From Bolinopsis microptera (Eukaryota > Ctenophora > Tentaculata > Lobata > Bolinopsidae), in the NCBI RefSeq assembly GCF_026151205.1, contig NC_087081.1, positions 4,521,246 through 4,585,245 of the forward strand: a DNA stretch of 64,000 nt. Reading direction: 5' to 3'. The notes under the pieces are model-generated. The model made no database searches and was not told where the DNA came from. It worked only from the letters and a program-made list of their open reading frames with translations. Below, piece after piece: positions 23,287 to 36,500 of the stretch. The position numbers were made by a program, and so were the translations under genes. Position 1 is the first letter of the stretch, and each line of letters starts with the position of its first letter.

Positions 23287-24799
23287 AGCACGAAACTACC
23301 TCCTCCGCACGACAGTATACTATCCTACCTAACCTACGTGTGCGGGGGAATGTCGTGTCTTGCTCTAGTGCTCACTCTCATAGCCCTCACTTGGTTCAAG
23401 GACATCAGACGGTCTCCTTCTAACAAGATTCACATCTACCTGGCTACAACCATGTTACTTGCCATGCTCCTCTTCCTGGGAGGTAAGTGTGTGGAAATTA
23501 TTATTAAGTGTTGGGGACTGGGGAGGGGTGTGGAAATTATCGTTTCGAGTTTTAAACAATGATAACTTAGAAAAATAACGATGTGAATTAGCTGTCGTTA
23601 GGCGGAGTACCAGGAAATATGGTTGTTATGAAAATTGTTCTCAACTTGTAACTCACCGCAGGAGCAAAACATTATGATGGCATGAACGAGCACCTCTGTA
23701 AAGCTATAGCTATAGCTCTACATTACTTGTGGTTAACTATGTTTATGTGGACTGTGGTGGAATCTTACAATCTCTGGTTGCTCTTCATCAGGATCCTTCA
23801 AGCTAGAAGCTCCAGATTTATAATGAAATTAGGTTTCTTTTTTTCTGTATCTTGCCTCAGAAATTCAGAATATTGTCACTTTAAATGAAATGATATTCAC
23901 ACTAGAATAGTTTTAAAAAGATGTTATTGTTAGTTTCATGAATGTTTCAAATCTTTCAGCGATAATGGTATTTGTGATACCGGGACTGATTGTTGGTTTA
24001 ACTGCCGGAATATCTTATGACAGTTATACTGACGACACGGTTTGTCTGCTTCGGAATTCCAACGAGAACAACATACCAATGCTATACTTCGCTTTCTATA
24101 TTCCAATTGGTAGGTTTGTAGAGATGTCACGGGAACTGATGGCCACTATTTTATTGGTTATGAGGAATATTTTATTGGTTAATAGCAACACTATAAACAG
24201 TTTAACAAACCTAATTAAATAATTGTTACAATCTCTTTAATAAATTACTTGCTAAACATTGCGCTAATTACTGGCTAATCATTCCACAGGTGTATCGATT
24301 ATAGTAAACGGGGGTATCTTCATCGCTGTTGTCGCCAAAATCTTCAAGAAAGGAAGATACCAGCATTTCGAGAGTAAAGTACAGAAAATAATCTCACAGT
24401 TGAAGGCTGTTTGTACTTTGTCGTGTGTTTTGGGTCTCGCCTGGGTGCTGGGGTTTCTGGTGTTCGACCATCCCGCTAATATTGCATTTCACTATCTGTT
24501 TACTGTCTGCAATACTCTGCAAGGTAGGTCATATAAACCTTCAAAATCTATGATTTCAAAATACTTTATCATGTCATCATTATCTAACAAAATTTACATT
24601 GCCACAACTAGCAAAATGAAAAATCTCCATTGTCTGTTAATGATGCCATAATGTCATTTCTAGATTTATTTTGAAAATTTTATTCTGTAGGAGTCCTGAT
24701 TTTCATCTTTCACTGTGCAATCAAACCGGACATTTACCAGAAGTGGTTGTATTTCTTCTGCAACATTGGGAAGGAATCTAAAAGTACACCCAGTAGCAG
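23287..24799 (+). CDS. 7TM bundle exons, gene 2
   Basis: Exons 23287-23482, 23662-23832, 23960-24109, 24290-24523 and 24691-24799, with the same lengths and phases as gene 1. TM1 starts [19 protein letters not shown]3 has [15 protein letters not shown] and WTVVES; TM4 begins [13 protein letters not shown]6 is [11 protein letters not shown]7 ends [18 protein letters not shown]. Introns are nearly identical to those of gene 1, pointing to recent duplication or gene conversion. No disabling change is seen. Confidence 0.9.
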
Positions 24800-25617
24800 G
24801 TTTTAAACTAATCAATCTATTGATTTTATCTTCTTAACGTATTTATCTTAAATCCGTGTTCAATTCCTAATTTGTAGCCTTACTCTATAGTGTATTTATT
24901 ATTTACTAATTTACCAAATTGTGTTAAAATGTTTGGTCACAATATCTTCTCAGTTACATTTACTCCATGCATGCAGTTAAAAGCTATTTTCTTTTTTTTT
25001 AATATCTTTAAGCAATTGGGACAAACCGCAATCATAAGCAGCATTCTTTAAAGCATACAGTAAATCTCCGGCCATTTTCTTACCCCAAAAAAGAGTTTAA
25101 TATATAACATCAATATGACGTGAACAATCAAAACCCCGATTAACCGCGTTCCCCGATTTACCGCGGCTGTTTCAGCTTACCCCAAACTCAGCAGTAAATC
25201 GGGGTTTTACTGTATCATACACATATATTACTATTATGATTAGCGGTTTTTAAAGTCAGCTTCAAAAGATCAACATAATGAATGCAGTTGAATATAGTCT
25301 TATAACTGCTCCAATACTGAAAATAAGTAATTATTGATGAAGTGTGCGCCATTAAAGTGTCTTTAAACGGCAGTGCTTGTCTAATATCTATGTACCATGA
25401 ACTTCCATGTATGTATTTAAACTGTGCATGGAAATATTCACACTTTGCGGCTTTAAGTTTAATAAAACCGATACTAACAAGTAAAAACTGTTACTCCAAA
25501 ACTTAAACTGTAAGTCGAAAAAATAAATTTGAGCTTGTCGTTTCACCGTTACTTTTTCACTGGTATCACCTGCGGGGACAATTTTTCAAATATTACAAAT
25601 ATTTTAAATATTCCAAA

Positions 25618-25850
25618 TATTCCAAATATTTCAAATATTACAACCTACAAACTACAAACTATCAGATCCAAATATTTCAAATATTACAACCTACAAACTA
25701 CAAACTATCAGATCCAAATATTTCAAATATTACAACCTGCAAACTACAAACTATCAGATCCAAATATTTCAAATATTACAACCTGCAAACTACAAACTAT
25801 CAGATCCAAATATTTCAAATATTACAACCTACAAACTACAAAATATCAGA
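25618..25850. repeat. 46-bp minisatellite, gene 2 intron
   Basis: About five units orthologous to the array at 4918-5196, ending in a degenerate unit (AAAATATCAGATAAAGAG). The LINE found just upstream in gene 1 is absent here. Confidence 0.88.
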
Positions 25851-26165
25851 TAAAGAGTATCTTTGACAGGCTGTTATCTTTTACTTCTATTCCCTGCAAG
25901 AGCACAACAACTTAATTTACAACTTTCCTAATTCGAAACATCCTAATCTCCATGTGACTTTTACTCTTAAGTAAGTCTCGAAGGCGTCCGCTAAATAACA
26001 ACATGCATCTCCAACTGTTAAAACAAATAGCCGGATATAAATTTATACATAAAATTCTAATATCATGGTAAATTTACGCATAGACTTTTGTCTTTTTAAC
26101 AAAATTCCGTCACAGCTTATTTGCGGTCTTTTGAAGCTGCAGTCATATCTAGGAGGCTTTCGCAG

Positions 26166-28410
26166 GTACAAGAATATATCAACACCTATTCACATCAGAA
26201 ATGATTCCAGATCAAATACTCCAACAAAAAGCAGACTGGATTTATTTACCGGGATGTTCCAAAAACGAAGCTCCATAGTAACCCTCTCCACCACCGTCAC
26301 CAAGTTGAGTCTAACAAAGCAGCTGACTCGCCAAAGGACTGACAGCAAAGATTCCCTAACTGCCGGTTTGTTTTAACTTTTTAATAAACTTATCACGATA
26401 ACCAATTAATCGTGTAGTATAAAGGACTTAGCAGGACTCTCTCATACGAATTTATTTATTTGGAAGCCTTCAATGTTTTTACTGACCCATGATCTCTTAC
26501 AACGTAGGTATGCAAACAGCGGTGGCTCTAATGAAGAAAGCATCGCTGGAGCCACTTGAAGAAAAGGAAAGCTCCGTTGCTAGTCCTTCACTGGAGCCTG
26601 TTAAAATAGTACGGAAAAAGATGTTAAGGTATGTTTCCGTTGGTAAGTAGTACATTTTATGATTCAGATGAAAATTTATAAGATCACGTCATTTAATTTT
26701 ACAACTTACTATTTTCCTACGTTTATGATACTACATGTATATATTAAAGGGAAATTGGTAGATCACCGACCGGCTATAAGCCGGTTATAAGCCGGCTATA
26801 AACCGGCTTATAGCCGGCTACAATTTTTATAGCCGGCTATAAGCCGGCTTATAGCCGGTTAGTAGCCGCTTACATTTGTTGTTGAGCGACGGCTATTAGC
26901 CGGTTATAAGCCGGCTATTAGCCGTTTAGGTATCGGCTATAAGAAATTCAGTGAAAACGGCTATTAGCCGGTTATAAGCCGGCTATTAGCCGTTTAGGTA
27001 TCGAAAGTGGTTATAAGCCGGTTATAAGATATTAACTCAACTTCATCGTACTGAACGATAGTCAGGAGCCGGCTATAAGAAATTCAGCGAAAACGGCTAT
27101 TAGCCGGTTATAAGCCGGCTTTTAGCCGTTTAGGTATCAAAAGTGGTTATAAGCCGGCTATAAGATATTAACTTAACTTCATCGTACTGAACTGAGTTAA
27201 TATCTTATAACCGGCTTATAGCCGGCTTATAGCCGGCTTATAACCACTTTCGATACCTAAACGGCTAATAGCCGGCTTATAACCGGCTAATAGCCGTTTT
27301 CACTGAATTTCTTATAGCCGGCTCCTGACTATCGTTCAGTACGATGTAGTTGAGTTAATATCTTATAACCGGCTTATTGCCGGCTTATAGCCGGCTTATA
27401 ACCACTTTTAATACCAAAACGGCTAATAGCAGGCTTATAACCGGCTAATAGCCGTCGCTCAACAACAAATGTAAGCGGCTACTAACCGGCTATAAGCCGG
27501 TTTATAGCCGGCTTATAACCGGCTTATAGCCGGTCGGTGATCTACCAACTGGCCATATTAAAATATTGTGGACTAGTTGCTAAAGAATTATTTGTAAACG
27601 AAAAAACATCATGGGCCGATTTTCATACTACAAATTCAATTAAAGAATTTTCATTTGGATTCCAAATTAAGGCTTGGTGATTTTTAAAATATTCGGCCCG
27701 GCGTACGTATTTTAATTGTAAAACTATTTTATTGATCAGTTCATCATTTCAGCTCCCGATCCTCACTTGGAGACCAGTCAGGGCACAATTTAACTCCTCC
27801 GGGTGACCCTGTTCCCAGCTATTTCGAGTTCCTGGAAGCTCAAGAAACTAACACTAACAATCCCAAGAGATCAACTTTACCGAGAAGTTTTGCTATTGCT
27901 CAGACAAAGATAAAGGATGCAGTGGCAGCCATAAGTCCTGAACGCCATGACAGACCTAAAAGAAAAGAAGTTTCCACGGTCGCGACCGCGAATAAAGATA
28001 AAGTAATCATTGCAGGAAAGAAGATAATAAGAAGCCAGCATATGCGAGTAGAGGAGCAAAGTCAGCAATTAGCTGAGATTGAGCTTAACTTGGAGCAACG
28101 ACTATTCGTATTAAACAGCAGCAGTCCTGATTCAAGTTCGTATGCCTCCGGAAAAAGGTCCGCTTCTCCTCTAGATCTGATCAGAGGCCGAGGAAAAATA
28201 ACACCCACGCCCCCACCACAGAGTGAAGTTGTAAAATTCAAGAGAAAACAAACTCTAAAACAAACTCCCAAAGCGGAAATTGATCAATTGTCAACACTAA
28301 AAAATGGTGCTAAGTTCAAGGCAAGGTTGACTCCTAAAACTTCACTGGAAATAAAGCCCCAAACTCCGATTACCACAAAACTTTCTCAGTTAGAAGAATG
28401 GATTCTTTGA
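26166..28410 (+). CDS. Cytoplasmic tail exons, gene 2 (full length)
   Basis: Exons 26166-26365, 26508-26628 and 27753-28410. This is the only copy whose last exon stays open to QLEEWIL. The last exon includes a basic stretch (KKIIRSQH), a short helix-prone segment (QLAEIELNLEQRLFVL), a Ser-rich patch and a Pro/Lys-rich end (TPTPPPQSEVVKFKRK). No named domain is recognised. Many Ser/Thr next to Lys/Arg could be kinase or arrestin contact sites; this is inference. Confidence 0.8.
26749..27554. mobile_element. 806-bp foldback element, 8-bp TSD
   Basis: Inserted in a tail intron of gene 2 between two copies of ATATTAAA (26741-26748, 27555-27562); gene 1 (about 6100) has the single-copy empty site. 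The whole insert is a near-palindrome centred around 27186 with ends TTGGTAGATCACCGACCGG and its complement. The interior is made of GCCGGTTATAAGCCGGC-type motifs. The 8-bp duplication fits hAT-class mobilisation. No coding capacity. Confidence 0.9.
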
Positions 28411-30192
28411 GAGCACTTATAAGATCCGGGACAGAATGACACCTTATTTATCATTTCATATGATTCATTTCTATTACCTATAAATAGTTTTTGAATATAT
28501 CTGGTATAGCTGCGTATCAAAATCCTATTTATCTTTGTTCTTTTGTTGATATCGTGATAGAACTTGCTTAGGATATCTTAATATTTTGACCACTTTTCGT
28601 AATGAAGATTTATGATTTATTTATGAAACTATTTTACCAAAACCAATAATCATGGGTAAAGTGGAGCACTACACTGGAGCTGCAGCTGTACTCAGCAATA
28701 ACGATTCGATAAAACTCAGCTAATTGGACACTAATTACCGCCCTTATCCCGAAGTACCATGGGCCCGAAAGCGACCCAAATGGATTTTTACAGAGTGTAA
28801 TTGATGTAATAAACCAAAACTGATTACTATTCGTAAGCCGTGAATGAATTCAAATTAATATCAATTCCTTTTGTTTTGGAAAGGGGAACACTGGCAGTGG
28901 TCCACTCTACCAATGATTATGAGTTTTGGTATCATCTCTTTTTGGTTGATTTCAGGGTCCTTGACAAAGTCGAAATATAAAACTGATAACTTCGTCAATA
29001 AAGAGATAATTTCAACAATTTCGAAATTTTACCTTTTTGAGTCAGCATATCTGTCGATCATTGACTGAATATGCCAATTTATACTCATTCAAGTTGGTAT
29101 CAAATTCATGTAATATGTCATTTAACTGTCGTGGGAAAGCAAAATCTAATCAAAATCACGAATGAGCAGAATTCTCACCTTTTGCACGTGCAAACGATAA
29201 GCAGACGTTGCGTGCGCATCCAATATTGAATCACCATAAATTTTATAATGTGTGTAGTTCATATATAAGTTAGTACGCATGCAAAGTTTCGATAGATTTC
29301 AAGAAGAACTTATATCACGACGGCACTCCAAGGTTGACAGAAAATGGCGAAAATAGCAATTTTCGCCAATTTGGGCGTGTTGATGACGTGATCAAGTGGT
29401 ATATTTGATGACTACCAATATTAGTGTTTAGAATTAGATAACGCAAATAAATATAGATAACGTAATTTTAACGAGCGTATAAGCATCAGCATGACGCCAT
29501 ACATTTTCGAAAATAACATCGTTCTCAAATTGTAGTAACTATTAATTTCGAATGGAATCAATATATAAAGTTAATCTACTATAAGTACTAACTACTACTA
29601 ACTACTTCGAATGAACATCGTGACCACATGCTATTCGGAAGTTTTTGGAGGTTTCAGTAAATAATCGCACGGTGATTTAATTGAGATACTAATAACAATT
29701 GCAAGTATTCCAAGTTTTCACGTTGATTTAATCGCTCAAGTTCCTGCTTTGTGAAATAGTAATTTTTCCTCCCTAAATACTACCTTCACCACAAGACAAG
29801 ACATTCTGTAATGCCTGCTGCTATTCGAATTTTAAACTATCGTTAATAATATTTATTCGAATATCGTGCTTGTGATCGTAAATTTTTGTTCATTATGCTT
29901 ATATCTTTTATGTAGTCATAAATGTTTTCAACTTTCACTCGTTCCTGCTTTCAAGAGTTTTAATTTTCGTTTGGCCAATGAAGTGTAAGAGATTTTTGCC
30001 AATTGCATGCACCATTCGAACTTGTTAAATTATTGAGACTTATCATTGCGACCGTATAAAATTAAATAATACTTTACAGCAGTGAATCCTTTACTAATAG
30101 TATGTTGTTATATAGCTGTTGCTGAGGCTACTTTTATAATGATTCTGTATGAATAGTCAGTCATCTGCAGAGATTTCCCCGGCCCCTTCGAC
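28411..30192. other. Non-coding 3' flank of gene 2
   Basis: Homologous to 6954-8693 after gene 1. No supported gene. Just before the AGT array there is a 40-bp piece (about 30149-30192) with GAGATTTCCCCGGCCCCTTC that is missing at the gene 1 position. Confidence 0.65.
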
Positions 30193-30558
<366 letters not shown>

Positions 30559-31039
30559 CACTTAAGTCCAATAACATTTAGAGAGTTGTAAACTTTCATC
30601 AGCCGAAGAGTGAAAACTTCTCATTATGTGCGATATTATCAACTGTTATCCTAAAATTTCGACATAAAATAATTCATATTCATACCAAAAGTTTGAATTA
30701 TTAGAACCTGCGTTGAATTTTTTTAAATCCGACCCTCTAAATCGAGACAAAGATCCATATAACTAAGGCCCCTTATAATTGAAAATAGATAATGAGCGTT
30801 ATAATGGCCAATTATTTCGGTCCCTTAAGTGGTATCGTCTATCAGTTGCATGTATGATTCTCCTCCGCGGCTGAAGTTATAGTTGCTCACTGATTAACTT
30901 TAAGTGAAAGGGGCACCGGCCAGATGCTGAAAATTATCATCTCAAAATATTTGTTTTACTCCTAAAATAACAATCTTCTGATCCGCGCTTAGTTCATAAT
31001 TATCAGAAATCCTTTACTTTCAGAGCACACTGCTAATAC

Positions 31040-32260
31040 AATCTTTCGTTTCACTTATATGTTTTAAATATCCCCCTCCAGGTTTCAGAGCCTTGTTCTT
31101 TCGTATCACTTATATGTTTTAAATATCCCCCTCCATGTTTCAGAGCCTTGTTCTTTCGTATCACTTATATGTTTTAAATATCCCCCTCCAGGTTTCAGAG
31201 CCTTGTTCTTTCGTATCACTTATATGTTTTAAATATCCCCCTCCAGGTTTCAGAGCCTTGTTCTTTCGTATCACTTATATGTTTTAAATATCCCCCTCCA
31301 GGTTTCAGAGCCTTGTTCTTTCGTATCACTAATTATATGTTTTAAATATCCCCGTCCAGGTTTCAGAGCCTTGTTCTTTCGTATCACTTATATGTTTTAA
31401 ATATCCCCCTCCATGTTTCAGAGCCTTGTTCTTTCGTATCACTTATATGTTTTAAATATCCCCCTCCAGGTTTCAGAGCCTTGTTCTTTCGTATCACTTA
31501 TATGTTTTAAATATCCCCCTCCAGGTTTCAGAGCCTTGTTCTTTCGTATCACTTATATGTTTTAAATATCCCCCTCCAGGTTTCAGAGCCTTGTTCTTTC
31601 GTATCACTTATATGTTTTAAATATCCCCCTCCAGGTTTCAGAGCCTTGTTCTTTCGTATCACTTATATGTTTTAAATATCCCCCTCCAGGTTTCAGAGCC
31701 TTGTTCTTTCGTATCACTTATATGTTTTAAATATCCCCCTCCAGGTTTCAGAGCCTTGTTCTTTCGTATCACTTATATGTTTTAAATATCCCCCTCCAGG
31801 TTTCAGAGCCTTGTTCTTTCGTATCACTTATATGTTTTAAATATCCCCCTCCAGGTTTCAGAGCCTTGTTCTTTCGTATCACTTATATGTTTTAAATATC
31901 CCCCTCCAGGTTTCAGAGCCTTGTTCTTTCGTATCACTTATATGTTTTAAATATCCCCCTCCAGGTTTCAGAGCCTTGTTCTTTCGTATCACTTATATGT
32001 TTTAAATATCCCCCTCCAGGTTTCAGAGCCTTGTTCTTTCGTATCACTTATATGTTTTAAATATCCCCCTCCAGGTTTCAGAGCCTTGTTCTTTCGTATC
32101 ACTTATATGTTTTAAATATCCCCCTCCAGGTTTCAGAGCCTTGTTCTTTCGTATCACTTATATGTTTTAAATATCCCCCTCCAGGTTTCAGAGCCTTGTT
32201 CTTTCGTATCACTTATATGTTTTAAATATCCCCCTCCAGGTTTCAGAGCCTTGTTCTTTT
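31040..32260. repeat. 55-bp minisatellite, about 22 units
   Basis: Tandem units containing TTTCGTATCACTTATATGTT and CCCCCTCCAGGTTTCAGAGC. Units are nearly identical (rare ATGTTTC or CGTCC variants, one 3-bp gain near 31331). The homologous position upstream of gene 2 (about 10492-10547) has one unit, so about 21 units were added upstream of gene 3. Confidence 0.95.
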
Positions 32261-32866
32261 TCGGTGGAACTATATACGAATTCTTGGCATATTTAAGTGT
32301 TTGTCTTGGCATTAACATCCTTTAAATTTTTGTCCAGAGTAACTACCTTACCAGCCTAATTTGGACGCAACAACCTGTTATTGACGGCCCTAAATAAGAG
32401 CATAGTAGAGCAAATTGCTCAAATGAATGTTTTAAGAGGTTTTTTGATATAAATTTTGGACCGCACTTTGTACATTAAGCTCAATAAAACGAAGCACGAA
32501 TTACTGTGCAGATAAGGAACCATCGTAACAATGTCGGCGAATCATTACACAGTAAGACAGAACGTTCTGTGTCAGTCATAGGACAAATACAATTGTACAG
32601 CACTTGTACGCATAAAGGCTGTGAGACTATTGTAAATAGTATTGGTCCTAAATTCCGAAATAACGAATAACACAATTATGAGCAACCAAAATTGTACGGC
32701 CAAAATAGTGAGCGTCCCTCTTTACCTAGTTGAGTGCAAGTTGCTGAAATAAGGGCCGTTTATAAACAATTTGGAATTTTTTGAATCAATGATTTGTTTA
32801 ACTTTAAAGACGAGATTTTAGTCATCATGATGTTAACAATAATCAGTGATTGAATGGTGAAGGGAG
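32261..32866. other. Region just upstream of gene 3
   Basis: Conserved with about 10548-11137 upstream of gene 2. Contains no supported frame. Promoter and 5' UTR of gene 3 are expected here, but I identify no reliable TATA box or initiator. Confidence 0.45.
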
Positions 32867-33550
32867 ATGATACAAGCTTTATGGCGGATGCTATTCTACA
32901 ATACAGGTATAAAGTTTTAAAATATGTTGAATAACAGCTGCTGAAAATCCTCAATCTCAACGTTTCATATTATTAATTTTATTACTTTTACTTGACTAAA
33001 TTATTTCAGCATTGCTTGGATTGACTTTAGCGATATGCAAGCTCCCAGTAGACAAAACATGCCAACTGGATGGGATAAAATTCAGTGGAACACAGATAGT
33101 TAAACTTTCTGCTAGAGACTTTAACACGTGTGCAATATATTGCATGTGGTCTGAAGATAAGTGTAATGGTATTTCTTATGAGGTAAATTTACAAATTAAT
33201 TAATTGTTTAGTTCAGGCTTCTAAACAACATGTGAAGTAAAATGTTGATTTGAAATTATGTAACTGACAAAAGTAAACTAAATAAATGCTATGAAACTTG
33301 TGAACTGGTGCTGTTTATTGGGTCAGAGTCCAAACTGGAGCAATTTAACAGACACATTGCCTCAATAATAATAAAGTACTATTATCATGAAATGGATCGT
33401 TTCCCTGAAATTAGCCCGATAATCATCCCCCATACCCGTTGTTAAAGAGTGAAGAAGGAGGATCCTGCATATTATTCTCTGAAATTACTGCCTGTGAGGT
33501 GGACCAACCGAAATGGGAATCTTCCTACAAATGCTATTCTTCACAATCAG
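32867..33550 (+). CDS. Signal peptide and PAN/Apple-like domain, gene 3
   Basis: Exons 32867-32906, 33010-33182 and 33448-33550. The first two join across phase 1 to give an N-terminus with a hydrophobic core [10 protein letters not shown], a good signal peptide. Then comes a cysteine pattern [27 protein letters not shown] and SCILF, as in PAN/Apple modules, which bind proteins or sugars. The start is the first ATG in the frame that joins the PAN exon; the upstream ATG in GAATGGTG leads to another frame. Gene 2 has the same exons but frameshifted. Confidence 0.75.
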
Positions 33551-36500
33551 GTTTAAAACGGTTCTTCTGACGTTTTGACGACTTTCGTTATGTTCTTTTG
33601 ATGAAAAGATAATGTATGGTCATCAATTAGGAATAGATGAACTTGTTATAACGCTTCTAACATTTCATCATACTATTTTACTATCACAATATTAAAAAAC
33701 AATTCCTCCAGGTGATTTATATAAGTGGGAAATGTTCCCAGATAAGTTACCTGATAATCTCAAGCTTGCAGTGGATGGATCATATGGAATGGAAAAGGAG
33801 TCTGATGTGATCTTGAACTGCGCTATTCCGAGGTTGAATGATCTGTTTATCAACACGGATATAACTTACAGGTTTGTTTCTTAGAATGTTTTCTGGGTGA
33901 TTAATATAAGCACTGACGGTTTTATCAAGATAACTATTCATAGTTCATACTGCAGATATCTCCAATAACCATTACCTAACCCGTCAATATGGTATGAACA
34001 TATTCCATTTCTAAACGGGATACTATTAGCAAAACTGTAACAGATTATTCAACCCAAGTTAATTTACACAAAGGACTAGTATTGTCAATGACGATATTAA
34101 TAGTGTTATTCTTAATCCAATACTCAGATGGTACAAAAGAACACTTCTTGACGAAACAAAGATTGAAGTGACTTCGAGTGACCAAAAATTACGTTTGAAT
34201 TCAGACCATAGTGATGATGGATTCTATAGCTGTGAAATTGTTGTATTTTCAAATTTCACCATAAGAAGTCCAGAAAGATATCTCTCTGTAGTTTGTAAGT
34301 GTAAAATTTTCCTAGAAACGCTTAAAATTCGTTTAAATTTTCTTTTGTTTCTATACTGCAACTTTCCAACATGTATATATCATCAATCATCATCCATCAC
34401 CATCACATATATTGCCAACACAACACAACTCAACATCAAAGTTTGTTGCGTAACCAGAGCTGCTAAAAGTCTTGTCATCAGATTTGGCGGACATTATAAA
34501 CGGACCAAAGGATACAGAATATTCCGTAGGAGACAAGTATGTGGTTCTAAATTGCAAACCTCCGGATAGTAATCCACCAGCTATAGTGGAGTGGTTATAC
34601 TTTAAGGAAGACACAGATAAAGATAATCCCGGTAATTACATTTTATTTGGTGGAATTAAAAATAATTATTAATTTAGTATAACTATTATCAATACTAGCA
34701 GGAACCCGTATAACCCTAAAATAGTGTCAAGACTCAAGAGACTGAATAATTATTACCAATTTAATTCGCGTTTTTGATACCACTTGGGGGTTCAAATTTT
34801 GGGCTCTAAAACTCCCATTCCTTGGCCAATTTTTTATTTTTTCATGCTGATTTGGAGGCCATTAAAGCATTTGACCCAGTCAAAAAAGTATCAGTTGTAT
34901 ATCTTTTACGGTTTTTGCGGAAAGTCGCGTTAAAGTTGATGCCGTGGTGTCAGGGACAAAATGATTTCGCGGCATGTACGAAATCGCGATATTTCCCATT
35001 CTCCGCGACAAATTTTATGTATAGTTTAATGTATAGCCTGTTAAATTTCGCGGTATCGCGAAATTTGGCCAAAATAATCGCGAAATCCTTTTGTCCCTGC
35101 GTGGTGTCAGTAAAATGGTCCGGATAAACACATCTATATATATCGTCTCGCTTTATATATAGTAAGATAGTGATTTTTTAACTAAGCGGCTCTTTTTGTT
35201 GGTCATGCTCAATAATTTCAAGTCATTAAATAGATCCTCTAATCATTTTCAGAACGTATCAGTGAGGTAAAGAATTTGAACTATGTGATAGTTGATGGCA
35301 GCTTAGTTATTTTAAATCCGACTGAAAAGAATGTAGACGGCCACTACTTTTGCAAAGGTGAGATATATGAGTTAAGCCTTTTAAAGGCGTAGACTTTAAT
35401 TATAGAAGTTGACGTTACTGATTGCTTCGCTCGATTTATGTAATGAATTACAGTTCCGCATCATCGTTGCCTGAAATTAAGTCAACTTAAATATCATTAT
35501 ATTCTACCATTAAACTCTCTAGTCTCTAGTACCTTATTAATTCTTTATCGAAAATCAAAATATCAGCAAAAAACATGATGCTGGAAAAAAGCGTAAAAAG
35601 TACTCCAGTTGGTCTCTACAACTGCCGTGGATGCCGCTTATTGGTTTCGCCTAACGAAGGTTGGTTTCGCCTAATCTCTACTATAATTCAGAGAATTATT
35701 TTTGTAGAATGTATGTACGACCGCCCACGTGCAAATTAAATGAAAAATAGGAATTTAGGTAACAACTAAAAGGATCCATAGCAACGGTGTTTTAATGCAC
35801 ACATGCACGTGCAAAGATTGTTTTAACGTCATTTTGATCGGTTTTGTGGTAATAACATTGTGTTTAAAGTGTTTTGTATTTAAATCGGCTGTATAGCTTC
35901 GTCCCTGTTACCACGGGCTTTCTAGTCTCTATTATAATTCAGAAAATTCTTTTTGTTGTCTGTATGTACGACCGCCCACGTGCAAATTAGATGAAAAATA
36001 AGAAGTTGCATAGTAACCATGGTAACGAGGATTTTTACACGCACGTGCACGTGCAATGATTGGCGAACGGAATTTTTATCGGTTTAGTTGATATTACGTT
36101 TTGTTTAGTTCGAGCAACATTTTAATCGGCTGTATCTTCAGTGGGGATGAATACTTTTTGACACGATTAAAACTGACTGCCAAAAAATACTATTAGGTTC
36201 CTCCCGGTGACCACGGGTTTTCTAGTACTATAATAATTCAGAGAATTATCTTTGTTTGTACAATGTCTGTACGACCGCCCACGTGCAAATTAGGTAAGAA
36301 GCAAAAGGTTGCATAGTAACCAGGATAACGGTGGTTGTTACACGCACGTGCACGTGCAAAGATGGTTAAAACGGCATTTTTATCGGTTTTGTTGATATTA
36401 CGTTGTGTTTAGTGCGAGCAACATTTTAATCGGCTGTATCTTCGGTTGAGTAGGATATTTTTTGACTCGATTTAAACTTACTAACAAAAAATACTATTAG

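Larger units (their letters stand above)
11138..28410 (+). pseudogene. Adhesion GPCR gene 2, ectodomain disrupted
   Basis: Exons: 11138-11177 (signal start), 11281-11454 (PAN, frameshifted), 11710-11818, 11980-12139 and 12389-12552 (Ig1), a broken exon 19847-19902, 20088-20203, 20349-20629, 20802-20950, 21470-21613, 21779-21940 (GAIN), 22157-22257 (GPS), 23287-23482, 23662-23832, 23960-24109, 24290-24523, 24691-24799 (7TM), 26166-26365, 26508-26628, 27753-28410 (tail). From the GAIN on every junction is in phase. Upstream, one inserted base in exon 2 gives an early stop and the exons for Ig2 through the SEA-like segment are gone, replaced by a LINE and a satellite. It may be a pseudogene, or its GAIN-7TM part may be expressed from another start. 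Confidence 0.75.

Noticed and set aside
31040-32260. CRISPR-like array of 55-bp repeats
   Set aside because: No spacers; a single unit exists at the paralogous site, so it is a minisatellite expansion.
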